Shown one piece after another: positions 34,285 through 42,362 of a stretch of 64,000 bases of DNA (position 1 is its first letter; every line of letters starts with the position of its first letter). Below the pieces are notes generated by a model, which saw only the letters and a program-made list of their open reading frames with translations, searched no databases and was not told the origin of the DNA. The position numbers and the translations under genes were made by a program. The DNA comes from JANMDS01 sp031430575 (GTDB taxonomy: Bacteria; Pseudomonadota; Gammaproteobacteria; Burkholderiales; Casimicrobiaceae): the NCBI GenBank assembly GCA_031430575.1, contig JANPBT010000023.1, positions 30,258 through 94,257 of the forward strand, written 5' to 3'.

Positions 34285-35637
34285 TTATGTGGATTTGATG
34301 CTTGCGAGCACACGATCAACCATCACGCCGGCTTCGCCTAAATAGTTAGCGGGATCGAGCATCGCCTCTAATTGCGCGCGGTTCACATGCGCACTAATCA
34401 CAGCATTGGCCACGAGCAACTCAAGTAAAGGTTTTTTCTCTACGACCGCTTGGCGGCAGAGGTCGTAGACCAGATCATGCGCGTACTCGCGGCCCAAGTA
34501 GCGACCCAAGCCCATCATCACCGCTTCGCTCATCACCAGACCGTTGGTGACATCGACATTTCGACGCATCTGATCGGCATCTACTTCTAAGCCTGCCATG
34601 ATGAAATTGGTTTGCTTTAACGCACCGGCGATGAGGCAAAACATTTCCGGCAACACCACCCATTCAATTTCCCATGGGCCTGTCGAGCGCTCGTGGTCAG
34701 CGACCATTGCATCCATCAATGCCGCGGCATGCTGGCGCACGACAGAAATATTGGCGTGAATATAGAGGCAGGAGATCGGGTTACGCTTTTGCGGCATGGT
34801 TGAAGATGAGCCACGCCCAACGGCGAACGGTTCAAAAACTTCAGCAACTTCGGTTTGCATTAAGAGCTTAACGTCCATCGCTATTTTGCCGAGCGAGCCA
34901 CCCACTAAGCCGCAAAACGCGCCGACCTCGGCAATGTTGTCGCGTACGGTATGCCAAGCGATGAGCGGTTGACCAAGACCGAGCTCTCGCATTAAGCCCG
35001 CCTGCGTTTCCATGGCGTTTTTTTCAATCGATGCTAGTGTGCCGCACGCGCCGCCAAATTCACCGACCAGCACGCGCGGGCGCAGTTGCTGCAGGCGCTC
35101 GCGGTGACGCTCGATACCGGCGAGGATCGTCGCGATTTTGTAGCCAAAAGTGACGGGAATCGCTTGCTGCAAATTGCTGCGGCCGATGATCGGCGTATCC
35201 CGATATTTTTTGGCGAGCACGACGAGTGACGCTGAAAGCTTTGCCAGCTCGTCATCCATAAATTCAAGAGACTCTCTAATTTGCAAGACCGTCGCAGTAT
35301 CGGTAATGTCTTGCGTCGTCGCGCCCCAATGGGCAAATTCGCCAAGGCCATCTTTGCACGCTGCAACGATTTGATTAATCACAGGAATGATCGGATAGCC
35401 GACTTGCTCAGTCTTGGCTTGCAGTTTCACCCAGTCGATCTTGCTGACGTCGCAGTGCTTTTGAATTTCTTCCGCAGCTTGCACGGGAATAATCCCCAGC
35501 GCGCCTTGGACTTTTGCCAACGCGCGCTCGACATCGAGATACTTTGCGGTGCGATTTTCGTCAGACCAAATGGCGCGCATCCGAGCGTCGCTAAATAAAT
35601 TACCGAAAATTTTGGAATCAATTATGGAAGCAGGCAT
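34285..35637 (-). CDS. Adenylosuccinate lyase/3-carboxymuconate cycloisomerase family protein
   Basis: 450 residues from ATG 35637. Fumarase/aspartase superfamily motifs: HWGATTQDITDTATVLQ (region 2) and the signature GRGSSSTMPQKRNPISC near residue 280. The C-terminal region (YDLCRQAVVEKKPLLELLVA) fits the PurB/PcaB branch. It is monocistronic and has no purine or protocatechuate neighbours, so the substrate (adenylosuccinate, carboxymuconate or another succinyl compound) cannot be decided here. A longer in-frame extension to 35703 lacks a good start context. Confidence 0.85.
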   Translation of the reverse strand: MPASIIDSKIFGNLFSDARMRAIWSDENRTAKYLDVERALAKVQGALGIIPVQAAEEIQKHCDVSKIDWVKLQAKTEQVGYPIIPVINQIVAACKDGLGEFAHWGATTQDITDTATVLQIRESLEFMDDELAKLSASLVVLAKKYRDTPIIGRSNLQQAIPVTFGYKIATILAGIERHRERLQQLRPRVLVGEFGGACGTLASIEKNAMETQAGLMRELGLGQPLIAWHTVRDNIAEVGAFCGLVGGSLGKIAMDVKLLMQTEVAEVFEPFAVGRGSSSTMPQKRNPISCLYIHANISVVRQHAAALMDAMVADHERSTGPWEIEWVVLPEMFCLIAGALKQTNFIMAGLEVDADQMRRNVDVTNGLVMSEAVMMGLGRYLGREYAHDLVYDLCRQAVVEKKPLLELLVANAVISAHVNRAQLEAMLDPANYLGEAGVMVDRVLASIKST

Positions 35638-35711
35638 GGTGGGGATAAAGGGGTGCGTTTCGTTACCAGAATTGTAGTGCGCCGCGGCAATTTCAATGCA
35701 CAATCACGACA

Positions 35712-38651
35712 ATGAAAAAATTCCCCAACACCCGATGCGTTTTGATCGCAATCGCGAGCATGGTAAGTGCGGGTGCGAGCGCTTTTACCCAAGCCCAATG
35801 CATTGATCGCGGCGCGCTCGATTCCCCAGGATTTATCAGTAGCGCCGATGGCGAAGTTAGCGTTGCAGGTTGGGCGTTGGCAAAAAGTGCGACCGATCCG
35901 GTCACGCATGTTTTGATCAGAGGAGCATCGCAAACATACGCTGAAAAACCCGTTTCATTCCCGCGCACCGATATCACCTTGGCCTTCGCTACCTGTGCAA
36001 CTCAAACACCTGCGTTTAGTTTTGGGTTTGATTTGCGCGCTGTGCAGTCAACTGAAAAACAGTTGCGTGCCTTTGCACGCACGCAATCGGGTCGCACTTT
36101 TCCGATCGGGAAGATCGGCCTTGATTTTGGTGCAATGCGCGCGCAGTTTGACCCTTTGCAAACGTTTACGTGGAATGCAGAGAATCGCATCAGCGGCTGG
36201 GCGCTTTCAAGTGAAGCGCCGGTGACCGTTGAGATTTGGGCCGCAGGGCAGCGCATCGCACAATCCAAAGCAAATTTGCTGCGCACCGATAGCGAGAACG
36301 CATTCCCACGTTGGGCGCACGCACGCACCGCCGGTGTTGAGATGACGGTGGATATGCAGCGCGCACCGCGCGGTACGCACCCAACGCAGATCATACTGAC
36401 GTCGCCCAATAAAAAGCGCGCGCCCATAAAACTCGACGGGTCGCTCTTGGTCAATTCAGGCGTGCGCGGTATCGTCGGTGCACGCAGTGCGCAGGGCCAA
36501 GCGATTGACTACGTCGTGGATGATGCGGGCGTGGTGACGTTTTACGCGTGGTTGCGCAATCGCGATCAGCCCCAAAAAGTGACCCTCATCGCGCCCACCG
36601 GCCCGGCGCTCGCGGTGTTTAAAAAGACGCAGGCGCACGCTGCGATTTCAGCGTTGCCCGACCCGCGTTGGAAGCCGATGGTCGGTGCGGTCGCAAAAGA
36701 GGTTGATTCGAGCTTGTGGTCTGTTGAAGTGCCGGCGAACTCGCTCCCGCGCGGCGCGGCGACCCGCTTACGTGTCGAGATTGCCGCAAGCGATGGCGCA
36801 ATTTCACACCTGCCCGGACCGATGGTCATGTTGGGTATGCGCAATGCGGCACTCGCCTGCGCGGGCGAGCCATTCACGCTGTACGTGCCGGGTGTTGAGA
36901 TCAATGGCGAGGGCGGCAATTTTTTCAACGCCTTGCAGCAATCGTATGGTGGTTGCGTGCGCGTCGGCTTACAAAATCGTTTTGAGTACATGCGCACAAC
37001 CAAAGGCTCGGCGAACGATTTTGAATTTGATGCTGACTTCAACGATACCGTGCGCAAAAAATTTCGTTACCGCCTCTTTGGTAATGGCATTGGCGAGTAT
37101 CTCGATTGGCTGAAGCGCTTTGACTCAAAAGAAGTGCCGTTACAGTTCGTTTTGGATGGTGGCGTATGGTCAGATGCCCGCGGCGCGGTTGTGCAATATG
37201 ATGCTACAGATTTCATTGAGCAAGATGATCGCGCGGTGCAGTGGAGCCATCTTGGACGCCCTGAAAAAGATACTGCGCTTAAAGGGCTCGCGGCATCGCA
37301 TGAAAACCCTGAGCTCGCGCGGATGCCGACGCTTAATATTTACAACACGAAATACCGGGCATACAAAAAGCGCAACTTGCAGGCCGCTGTTCGGGCGCTA
37401 AAAGAGAGAATACCTGCGGCGCAGTTTGGGCAAATTTCTGTTGCGTTAGACCCCGATAACTATATCAATCCGTGGTTTTTTAAGACCCAATGGTATGACT
37501 TCAACCCTGATACCTTGCGGCAATTTCGAGAGTGGTTGACGCACACCGGCCCCTACGCGAGCGGCGGCGAACTCACCGGTCGGGGCGCAACAAAAATATA
37601 TACGCTCGAAAGCTTGAATGCCGAAACGCAGCGCAGCTTCAAGCGCATCGAGGCGATTGACCCGCCCCGTAAATCGTTTTCTTACGAAGACCCCCTGCAT
37701 CAATTATTTACTCAATTTAAGCGCCATTTGGTCGCGCAGCATTATGCTGATCTCGCGGCGTGGTGCGTGGAGGCAGGCTTAACTGCGCCGCAGGTATTTA
37801 CTGCGCAAACGTTTATTCAAACCGATATCGCGCCAAACGCGACGACGCCCGCGCGCGGCTGGACTGACGAGGCGGGCGTGAGCATCGCCGGGGCGAAGCC
37901 GGTGCATGGCGCGCTGGGCGCGATCCTCTATGGCCCAGCCGCGCGCGATTCCGGCACGTCGCGCAATCGCGATTCGCTATTTACCAACATCGCAAAGGCT
38001 GATCCGCGCTGGCGCGTGGTCGAGTATCACCCGGCGACGATTTCGGAGCCCAAGCGCAGTGTGAGCGCAGAAAACGCGTATGCATCGTTGCTGCGATTGT
38101 TCAATCATGGCGTGCGCGCGATGACGCCGATGTGGGGCACCCATGCTGCCGATCAGCAGTTTTTCCCCACCATCTTTCGTGCGTATGATGCCTTCACGCA
38201 AACGCCCTATGAAGAGATTTTGCTCTGGTGGCTGCAGCAGCGGCAAAGCCTACCCGCAGGCGCATTGCTCTTCCCGTTTGGTGCGCCCGCGGTGCAAAGC
38301 GATGATGGATTTCAAGCGGTCAACGGCGCAAAACTGATTCGTGCCGAGGGTTTTGTTTCGCTGGAAGTCGAGCGCAGCGGTGCGCTCGTATCGACGGCAA
38401 TTACGCCCACCAAAGCGCTATCAACCGTAACGATTGCGATCAAAACTGCGCCGCAGGTAACGCTGGCCGTGACCTGGCACGACGAGCGGGGCGGTCGGCA
38501 AACAGCCAAGCGCGTACGCGATGTAAACGGCGAATTCAGCTATCAATTTGAAACGCAACTCTCAATGGGCATCACCGGCTGGCTTGCGCTTGGCATGATC
38601 ACCACTAAGCCCAACGCAGCGATTTATCTCGACTCAATTCGTATCGAGTAG
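35712..38651 (+). CDS. Large exported protein, possible glycosidase-like TIM barrel
   Basis: 979 residues. Signal peptide MKKFPNTRCVLIAIASMVSAGASA. The first third has beta-sandwich-like segments (GEVSVAGWALAKSATDPVTHV, RISGWALSSEAPVTVEIW). The middle and C-terminal parts contain DWLKRFDSKEVPLQFVLDGG, ISVALDPDNYINPWFF, FREWLTH and AMTPMWGTHAADQQFF, a layout resembling retaining glycoside hydrolases with a TIM barrel, but I cannot assign a family. Three CTGCG elements encode IPAAQFG, LTAPQVFT and IKTAPQVT near residues 566, 690 and 911, the highest number in one gene. It converges on the ALDH gene. Confidence 0.75.
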   Translation: MKKFPNTRCVLIAIASMVSAGASAFTQAQCIDRGALDSPGFISSADGEVSVAGWALAKSATDPVTHVLIRGASQTYAEKPVSFPRTDITLAFATCATQTPAFSFGFDLRAVQSTEKQLRAFARTQSGRTFPIGKIGLDFGAMRAQFDPLQTFTWNAENRISGWALSSEAPVTVEIWAAGQRIAQSKANLLRTDSENAFPRWAHARTAGVEMTVDMQRAPRGTHPTQIILTSPNKKRAPIKLDGSLLVNSGVRGIVGARSAQGQAIDYVVDDAGVVTFYAWLRNRDQPQKVTLIAPTGPALAVFKKTQAHAAISALPDPRWKPMVGAVAKEVDSSLWSVEVPANSLPRGAATRLRVEIAASDGAISHLPGPMVMLGMRNAALACAGEPFTLYVPGVEINGEGGNFFNALQQSYGGCVRVGLQNRFEYMRTTKGSANDFEFDADFNDTVRKKFRYRLFGNGIGEYLDWLKRFDSKEVPLQFVLDGGVWSDARGAVVQYDATDFIEQDDRAVQWSHLGRPEKDTALKGLAASHENPELARMPTLNIYNTKYRAYKKRNLQAAVRALKERIPAAQFGQISVALDPDNYINPWFFKTQWYDFNPDTLRQFREWLTHTGPYASGGELTGRGATKIYTLESLNAETQRSFKRIEAIDPPRKSFSYEDPLHQLFTQFKRHLVAQHYADLAAWCVEAGLTAPQVFTAQTFIQTDIAPNATTPARGWTDEAGVSIAGAKPVHGALGAILYGPAARDSGTSRNRDSLFTNIAKADPRWRVVEYHPATISEPKRSVSAENAYASLLRLFNHGVRAMTPMWGTHAADQQFFPTIFRAYDAFTQTPYEEILLWWLQQRQSLPAGALLFPFGAPAVQSDDGFQAVNGAKLIRAEGFVSLEVERSGALVSTAITPTKALSTVTIAIKTAPQVTLAVTWHDERGGRQTAKRVRDVNGEFSYQFETQLSMGITGWLALGMITTKPNAAIYLDSIRIE
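37409..37427 (+). repeat. CTGCG element inside the 979-residue gene (1)
   Basis: Exact core, forward. Read as RIPAAQFG. Confidence 0.9.
37781..37799 (-). repeat. CTGCG element inside the 979-residue gene (2)
   Basis: Exact core, reverse. Read as LTAPQVF. Confidence 0.9.
38442..38460 (-). repeat. CTGCG element inside the 979-residue gene (3)
   Basis: Exact core, reverse. Read as KTAPQVT. Confidence 0.9.
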
Positions 38652-38653
38652 TG

Positions 38654-38705
38654 AATACCTGCGGCGCAGATTTGGGCAAAAAAGCCCAAACTGCCCCGCG
38701 GATAT
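38654..38705. terminator. Inverted pair of CTGCG elements between convergent genes, one arm decayed
   Basis: Forward copy 38654-38673 is exact; the facing copy 38688-38705 has changed bases (CTGCCCCGCGGATAT). The stem is extended inward by TTTGGGC/GCCCAAA around a six-A loop. It starts 3 bases after the 979-residue gene and can serve as a two-way terminator with the ALDH gene. Confidence 0.7.
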
Positions 38706-38721
38706 CGCTCACAACGGGTTT

Positions 38722-40233
38722 TTAAATATCAAAGGTAATGCCCTGCGCCAGCGGTAGCGCGCGCGAGTAATTTACGGTGTTGGTCTGCCGGCGCATATAC
38801 ACACGCCACGCATCGCTGCCTGATTCGCGCCCACCGCCCGTTTCTTTTTCGCCGCCAAATGCGCCGCCTATTTCAGCGCCTGAGGGGCCGATGTTTACAT
38901 TTGCGATGCCGCAATCGCTTCCGCTGGCACACATGAACGCTTCCGCTTCGCGCACGTCGGTGGTGAAGATGCAAGACGATAAACCTTGCTTCACATCGTT
39001 TTGCAGGGCGAGCGCTTCATCAAGCGTATCGTAGGTGAGCACGTACAAAATCGGCGCGAAGGTCTCGTCTTGCACGACCGTCGTTTGCGTGGGCATGCGC
39101 ACAATTGCCGGGCGCACATAAAAACCTGCGGCGCAGTTTGCGATCACAACCCGCTCGCCACCAAAGACCGTGCCACCTTGCTCACGTGCTTCAGCCAGAG
39201 CGGCTTGCATCATGTTGAATGCGGCTTCATCGATGAGCGGGCCAATCAGCGTTTTGGCATCGAGCGGGCTGCCGATGGGCAAATTTGCGTAGATCGTTTT
39301 TAATCGCGTCACTAGCGCATCGGCTACGCTCGCGTGTGCGATCAAGCGCCGAAGCGTTGTGCAGCGCTGCCCCGCTGTGCCGACGGCTGAAAACGTAATC
39401 GCGCGCACCGCCATTTCGAGATCGGCGCTGGGGGCGGCGATCATGGCGTTGTTGCCGCCCAATTCCAGCAGCGTGCGCTTAAAGTGTGGCGCGCACGCTT
39501 GCGCTACGGCGCGACCCATGCGCGTTGAACCGGTGGCGGAGATGAGCTGTACCTGCGGCGCAGAAATGAGCGCTTCCCCGGCTTCGGCGCGACCGAGCGT
39601 GAGCTGGCAAAGCCCGCGGTATTTCCCCGAGGCATCCCATTTCATGAGCGCTTGCTCAAAAAGTGCTTGCGTGGCGAGCGCGGTGAGCGGCGTTTTCTCG
39701 CTCGGTTTCCAGAGGATGGTATCGCCGCAGACGAGGGCAAGTGCTGCATTCCACGCCCACACCGCGACCGGGAAGTTAAAGGCAGTGATGACGGCAACCG
39801 GCCCAAGCGGGTGCCATTGCTCCATCATGCGATGGCCCGGGCGCTCGCTTGCGATTGTTAAGCCGTAGAGTTGGCGCGAGAGACCGACCGCAAATTCGCA
39901 AATGTCGATCATCTCTTGCACTTCGCCTAAACCTTCTTGCAAAATTTTTCCCGCCTCGATTGAGACTAATTCTCCGAGTGCGGCTTTATTTTCTCGCAGC
40001 ACATCCCCCAAAACGCGTACCAGCTCGCCGCGCTTTGGCGCGGGCACGTCGCGCCATTGCAGAAAGACGCGCTGGCTGGCGACGCATTGAGCAGCCACTT
40101 CATCGCGCGTGTGCGCGCGCAGCGTGGCCAGCGCCTCGCCAGTCACGGGCGTGTGGGCGATGATGTCGTTACCTTGAAAGGAAGTCAGCGCGACGCCGAG
40201 ATTAGAGAGTAAATTATGGGTGTGCGTTTTCAT
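38722..40233 (-). CDS. Aldehyde dehydrogenase, ALDH7 (aminoadipic semialdehyde) type
   Basis: 503 residues. NAD-binding AFNFPVAVWAWNAALAL and ATGSTRMGRAV, the catalytic Glu in LELGGNNAMIA and the nucleophile Cys in GTAGQRCTTLRRL, a sequence characteristic of the ALDH7 branch (L-aminoadipate semialdehyde/piperideine-6-carboxylate dehydrogenase in lysine breakdown). The C-terminal GGAFGGEKETGGGRESGSDA also fits ALDH7. Two CTGCG elements encode SAPQVQ (about residue 225) and NCAAGFY (about residue 367). Confidence 0.92.
   Translation of the reverse strand: MKTHTHNLLSNLGVALTSFQGNDIIAHTPVTGEALATLRAHTRDEVAAQCVASQRVFLQWRDVPAPKRGELVRVLGDVLRENKAALGELVSIEAGKILQEGLGEVQEMIDICEFAVGLSRQLYGLTIASERPGHRMMEQWHPLGPVAVITAFNFPVAVWAWNAALALVCGDTILWKPSEKTPLTALATQALFEQALMKWDASGKYRGLCQLTLGRAEAGEALISAPQVQLISATGSTRMGRAVAQACAPHFKRTLLELGGNNAMIAAPSADLEMAVRAITFSAVGTAGQRCTTLRRLIAHASVADALVTRLKTIYANLPIGSPLDAKTLIGPLIDEAAFNMMQAALAEAREQGGTVFGGERVVIANCAAGFYVRPAIVRMPTQTTVVQDETFAPILYVLTYDTLDEALALQNDVKQGLSSCIFTTDVREAEAFMCASGSDCGIANVNIGPSGAEIGGAFGGEKETGGGRESGSDAWRVYMRRQTNTVNYSRALPLAQGITFDI
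39123..39139 (+). repeat. CTGCG element inside ALDH gene (1)
   Basis: Exact core, forward, AACC start. Read on the minus strand as NCAAGF. Confidence 0.9.
39550..39567 (+). repeat. CTGCG element inside ALDH gene (2)
   Basis: Exact core, forward, with AAAT in place of ATTT. Read as SAPQVQ just before the NAD-binding ATGSTRMG motif. Confidence 0.88.
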
Positions 40234-40243
40234 GGGATGATCG

Positions 40244-40260
40244 ATACCTGCGGCGCAAAA
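40244..40260 (+). repeat. CTGCG element variant upstream of ALDH gene
   Basis: ATACCTGCGGCGCAAAA, last core G changed to A, in the divergent gap before the Bug-type gene. Confidence 0.7.
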
Positions 40261-40347
40261 GCGATTAATTTTTTGGATTTAGTATTGCGGTAGCGCTGCT
40301 TTTTTGGAGCGGCGATCGCGAAGACATTAATTTTGGAGTGAATCAAC

Positions 40348-41298
40348 GTGAGACTCAAGCTATTTTTTACAAGCGCAGCATTTTGCCTCGCTTCAAGCGC
40401 GATTGCGCAAACGCCAATTAAGCTCATGGTGGGCTTCCCCGCTGGCGGCAGCACCGATGTGATCGCCCGCTTGCTGGCAGATAAATTGAAAGATGCGCTC
40501 GGCCAACCGGTGATCGTCGAAAACAAAGCAGGCGCAGGCGGGCAGCTCGCCGCGCAAGCGCTCAAAGCCGCCGCGCCCGATGGCAACACGCTTTTCCTCT
40601 CGCACGACCACACGATTAGCATCTTGCCGTTGGTGACCAAAAATGCAGGCTATGAATCGGCAAAAGATTTTGTGCCGGTGGCAGGCTTTGCGACCTTCCC
40701 CAACGTCTGGGCGCTTTCGCCCAACACGCCTGCGAAGTCACACGCGGAATACGTAGAGTGGATGAAGCAGGGCGAGAAAAACCGTAGTGTGGGCATTCCC
40801 GCGCCGGGCTCGGTGCCAGAGTTTTTAGTCGGCGTGGTTGGCGCAAAGGCCGGCTTGAAACTAAGCCCCGTGCCCTATCGCGGCTCGGGCCCGATGGTGG
40901 CCGATATGTTGGGCAGCCAAATCCCCGCAGGCATTGCCACCATTACCGATTTCATCGAGCACCATAAAGCGGGCAAGATGCGCATTATCGCCACTTATGG
41001 CAGCGCGCGGCAAGCCGCCTTGCCTGATGTACCCACCTATGCGGAGCTTGGCATTGCAGGCCTTGAAGACTTGCCCTACTTCGGTATTTTCGCACCTGCA
41101 GGCACGCCGAAAGCGGCGCAAGATAAAGTATCAGAAGCGATAAAGCGCGTGTTAACCGATGCCAACGTGCGCGAGCGCTTAACCACGCTAGGCTTAACCG
41201 TACAACACATGACCGGTGAGCAATTGGGCATGCGCGAGCGGGCGTATGCGACAACGTGGGCGAAGATTATCAAGGATAGTGGGTTTCAGCCACAGTAG
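40348..41298 (+). CDS. Tripartite tricarboxylate transporter substrate-binding protein (Bug family)
   Basis: 316 residues. Signal peptide MRLKLFFTSAAFCLASSAIA. Bug/TctC hallmarks: IKLMVGFPAGGSTDVIARLLA, VIVENKAGAGGQLAAQALK, PDGNTLFLSHDHTI and AGTPKAAQDKVSEAIKRVL. It is periplasmic and binds a carboxylate-type ligand. No TctAB membrane genes are adjacent, as with most of the many orphan Bug proteins of Burkholderiales. Confidence 0.94.
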   Translation: MRLKLFFTSAAFCLASSAIAQTPIKLMVGFPAGGSTDVIARLLADKLKDALGQPVIVENKAGAGGQLAAQALKAAAPDGNTLFLSHDHTISILPLVTKNAGYESAKDFVPVAGFATFPNVWALSPNTPAKSHAEYVEWMKQGEKNRSVGIPAPGSVPEFLVGVVGAKAGLKLSPVPYRGSGPMVADMLGSQIPAGIATITDFIEHHKAGKMRIIATYGSARQAALPDVPTYAELGIAGLEDLPYFGIFAPAGTPKAAQDKVSEAIKRVLTDANVRERLTTLGLTVQHMTGEQLGMRERAYATTWAKIIKDSGFQPQ

Positions 41299-41308
41299 AT
41301 TGACGCGC

Positions 41309-41327
41309 ATACCTGCGGCGCAGAATT
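41309..41327 (+). repeat. CTGCG element, intergenic after Bug gene
   Basis: Exact core with AATT tail, 11 bases past the Bug stop. Confidence 0.9.
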
Positions 41328-41383
41328 GGCGTTTTTCGCAGGTTTTTTCCATTCATTTCACCCCATCTTCTTCTCGTCACTTT

Positions 41384-41818
41384 ATGAAACTCACGCTCAA
41401 CGATGCCTTCGCGGTCGCGATCACCGGTCAAGTGCTGTATCACATCACGCAAAAATTCGTCGCGCCCGCGGCGCATCCGGTGTTGTCGATTATTGTGTTT
41501 TATGCGATTGCGTCGTTGTTGTGTTTACCGCTGTTTATTTTGTTTCCGCTCGGGGGATCGTTGCGCGACGCTTTTAGCGAAATGAATTGGGCGGTTGCAG
41601 GCGTTGCGGGGTCGATCGTGCTGATTGAGTTGGGTTTTTTGCTTGTGTATCGTGTGGGCGGGGCGCTTTCGACTTCGTTTGTGATCACCGCAGCAGTCAC
41701 CACGGCCATCATGGCAATCGCGGGTGTCGCGCTCTTGAAGGAAGGATTTTCGCTGACCAAGCTTGCAGGCGTTGCCCTTTGTCTCGGCGGTATCGCGCTG
41801 ATTTCGAAGCAAGGTTAG
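41384..41818 (+). CDS. Small EamA/DMT-type membrane protein
   Basis: 144 residues from ATG 41384. Four to five hydrophobic spans: FAVAITGQVLYHITQKFVAP, LSIIVFYAIASLLCLPLFIL, WAVAGVAGSIVLIELGFLLV and a final LTKLAGVALCLGGIALISKQ, the end typical of one EamA half-domain. It resembles small multidrug/metabolite-type exporters that work as dimers. The substrate is unknown. The longer frame upstream runs through a CTGCG element and is not likely coding. Confidence 0.8.
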   Translation: MKLTLNDAFAVAITGQVLYHITQKFVAPAAHPVLSIIVFYAIASLLCLPLFILFPLGGSLRDAFSEMNWAVAGVAGSIVLIELGFLLVYRVGGALSTSFVITAAVTTAIMAIAGVALLKEGFSLTKLAGVALCLGGIALISKQG

Positions 41819-41844
41819 GTAAAAAATATCGATGAAAACCACTA

Positions 41845-41901
41845 TTTCTGCGCCGCAGGTATTGGCGCAGGTATTGGCGTAGGTATTGGCGCAGGTATTG
41901 G
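41845..41901 (-). repeat. CTGCG element with tandem expansion
   Basis: An exact reverse copy (41845-41863) runs into four head-to-tail 12-base units CGCAGGTATTGG (41854-41901; the third has CGTAGG). The unit is the 3' half of the element plus TTGG, so the tandem array appears to have grown out of the dispersed element. Confidence 0.88.
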
Positions 41902-41909
41902 TATAGCGA

Positions 41910-42362
41910 TCAACGCTCGACCAGCGCGCGGATTTCTGGCGGTATCGGTGCGGCGCGAATACCCGCTTTGCGCTCGTCGCGAAACACCGCAAAAATGCGC
42001 ACTTCATCGCAGTTCAAAATGGTGTCTTCTGAACCATCTTCGCGCGGGCGCACGATGCTGTAGCGTTGGACGAAGCTTTTTTCTCGCCACTCTGCGATAT
42101 GGCATCGCACCAGCAAGGTATCGCCGTAGCTCGCCGTCTTTAAAAAAGTGCAATGGGTGTCGACCAAGGGTGTGCCGATTATGCCCGACGATTTTTCAAG
42201 CTCCGCCCAACGCGGGACGCCGCATTGCGAAAAAAAATGTCGCGATGCAGCGTCGATCCAACGGAAAAAATTGGGGAACCACACGATCCCAGCCGGATCG
42301 CAATCACCAAACTCAACCTTCACTTCGGTGGTGACGATGCGGGGTGTCGCGGGTATTTTCAT
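41910..42362 (-). CDS. Acyl-CoA thioesterase, 4-hydroxybenzoyl-CoA thioesterase family
   Basis: 150 residues, a hot-dog fold protein. KVEFGDCDPAGIVWFPNFFRWID carries the catalytic Asp (D in DPAGIV) of the 4HBT family; DTHCTFLKTASYGDTLLVRC follows. The ATG overlaps the iorB stop (ATGA), so it is translated with iorB and iorA, suggesting it hydrolyses arylacetyl-CoA formed by the oxidoreductase. That link is inference. Confidence 0.9.
   Translation of the reverse strand: MKIPATPRIVTTEVKVEFGDCDPAGIVWFPNFFRWIDAASRHFFSQCGVPRWAELEKSSGIIGTPLVDTHCTFLKTASYGDTLLVRCHIAEWREKSFVQRYSIVRPREDGSEDTILNCDEVRIFAVFRDERKAGIRAAPIPPEIRALVER

Noticed and set aside
34087..34341. 84-codon plus-strand frame
   Set aside because: It runs over the terminator, both CTGCG copies and the end of the lyase gene; its composition is explained by these.
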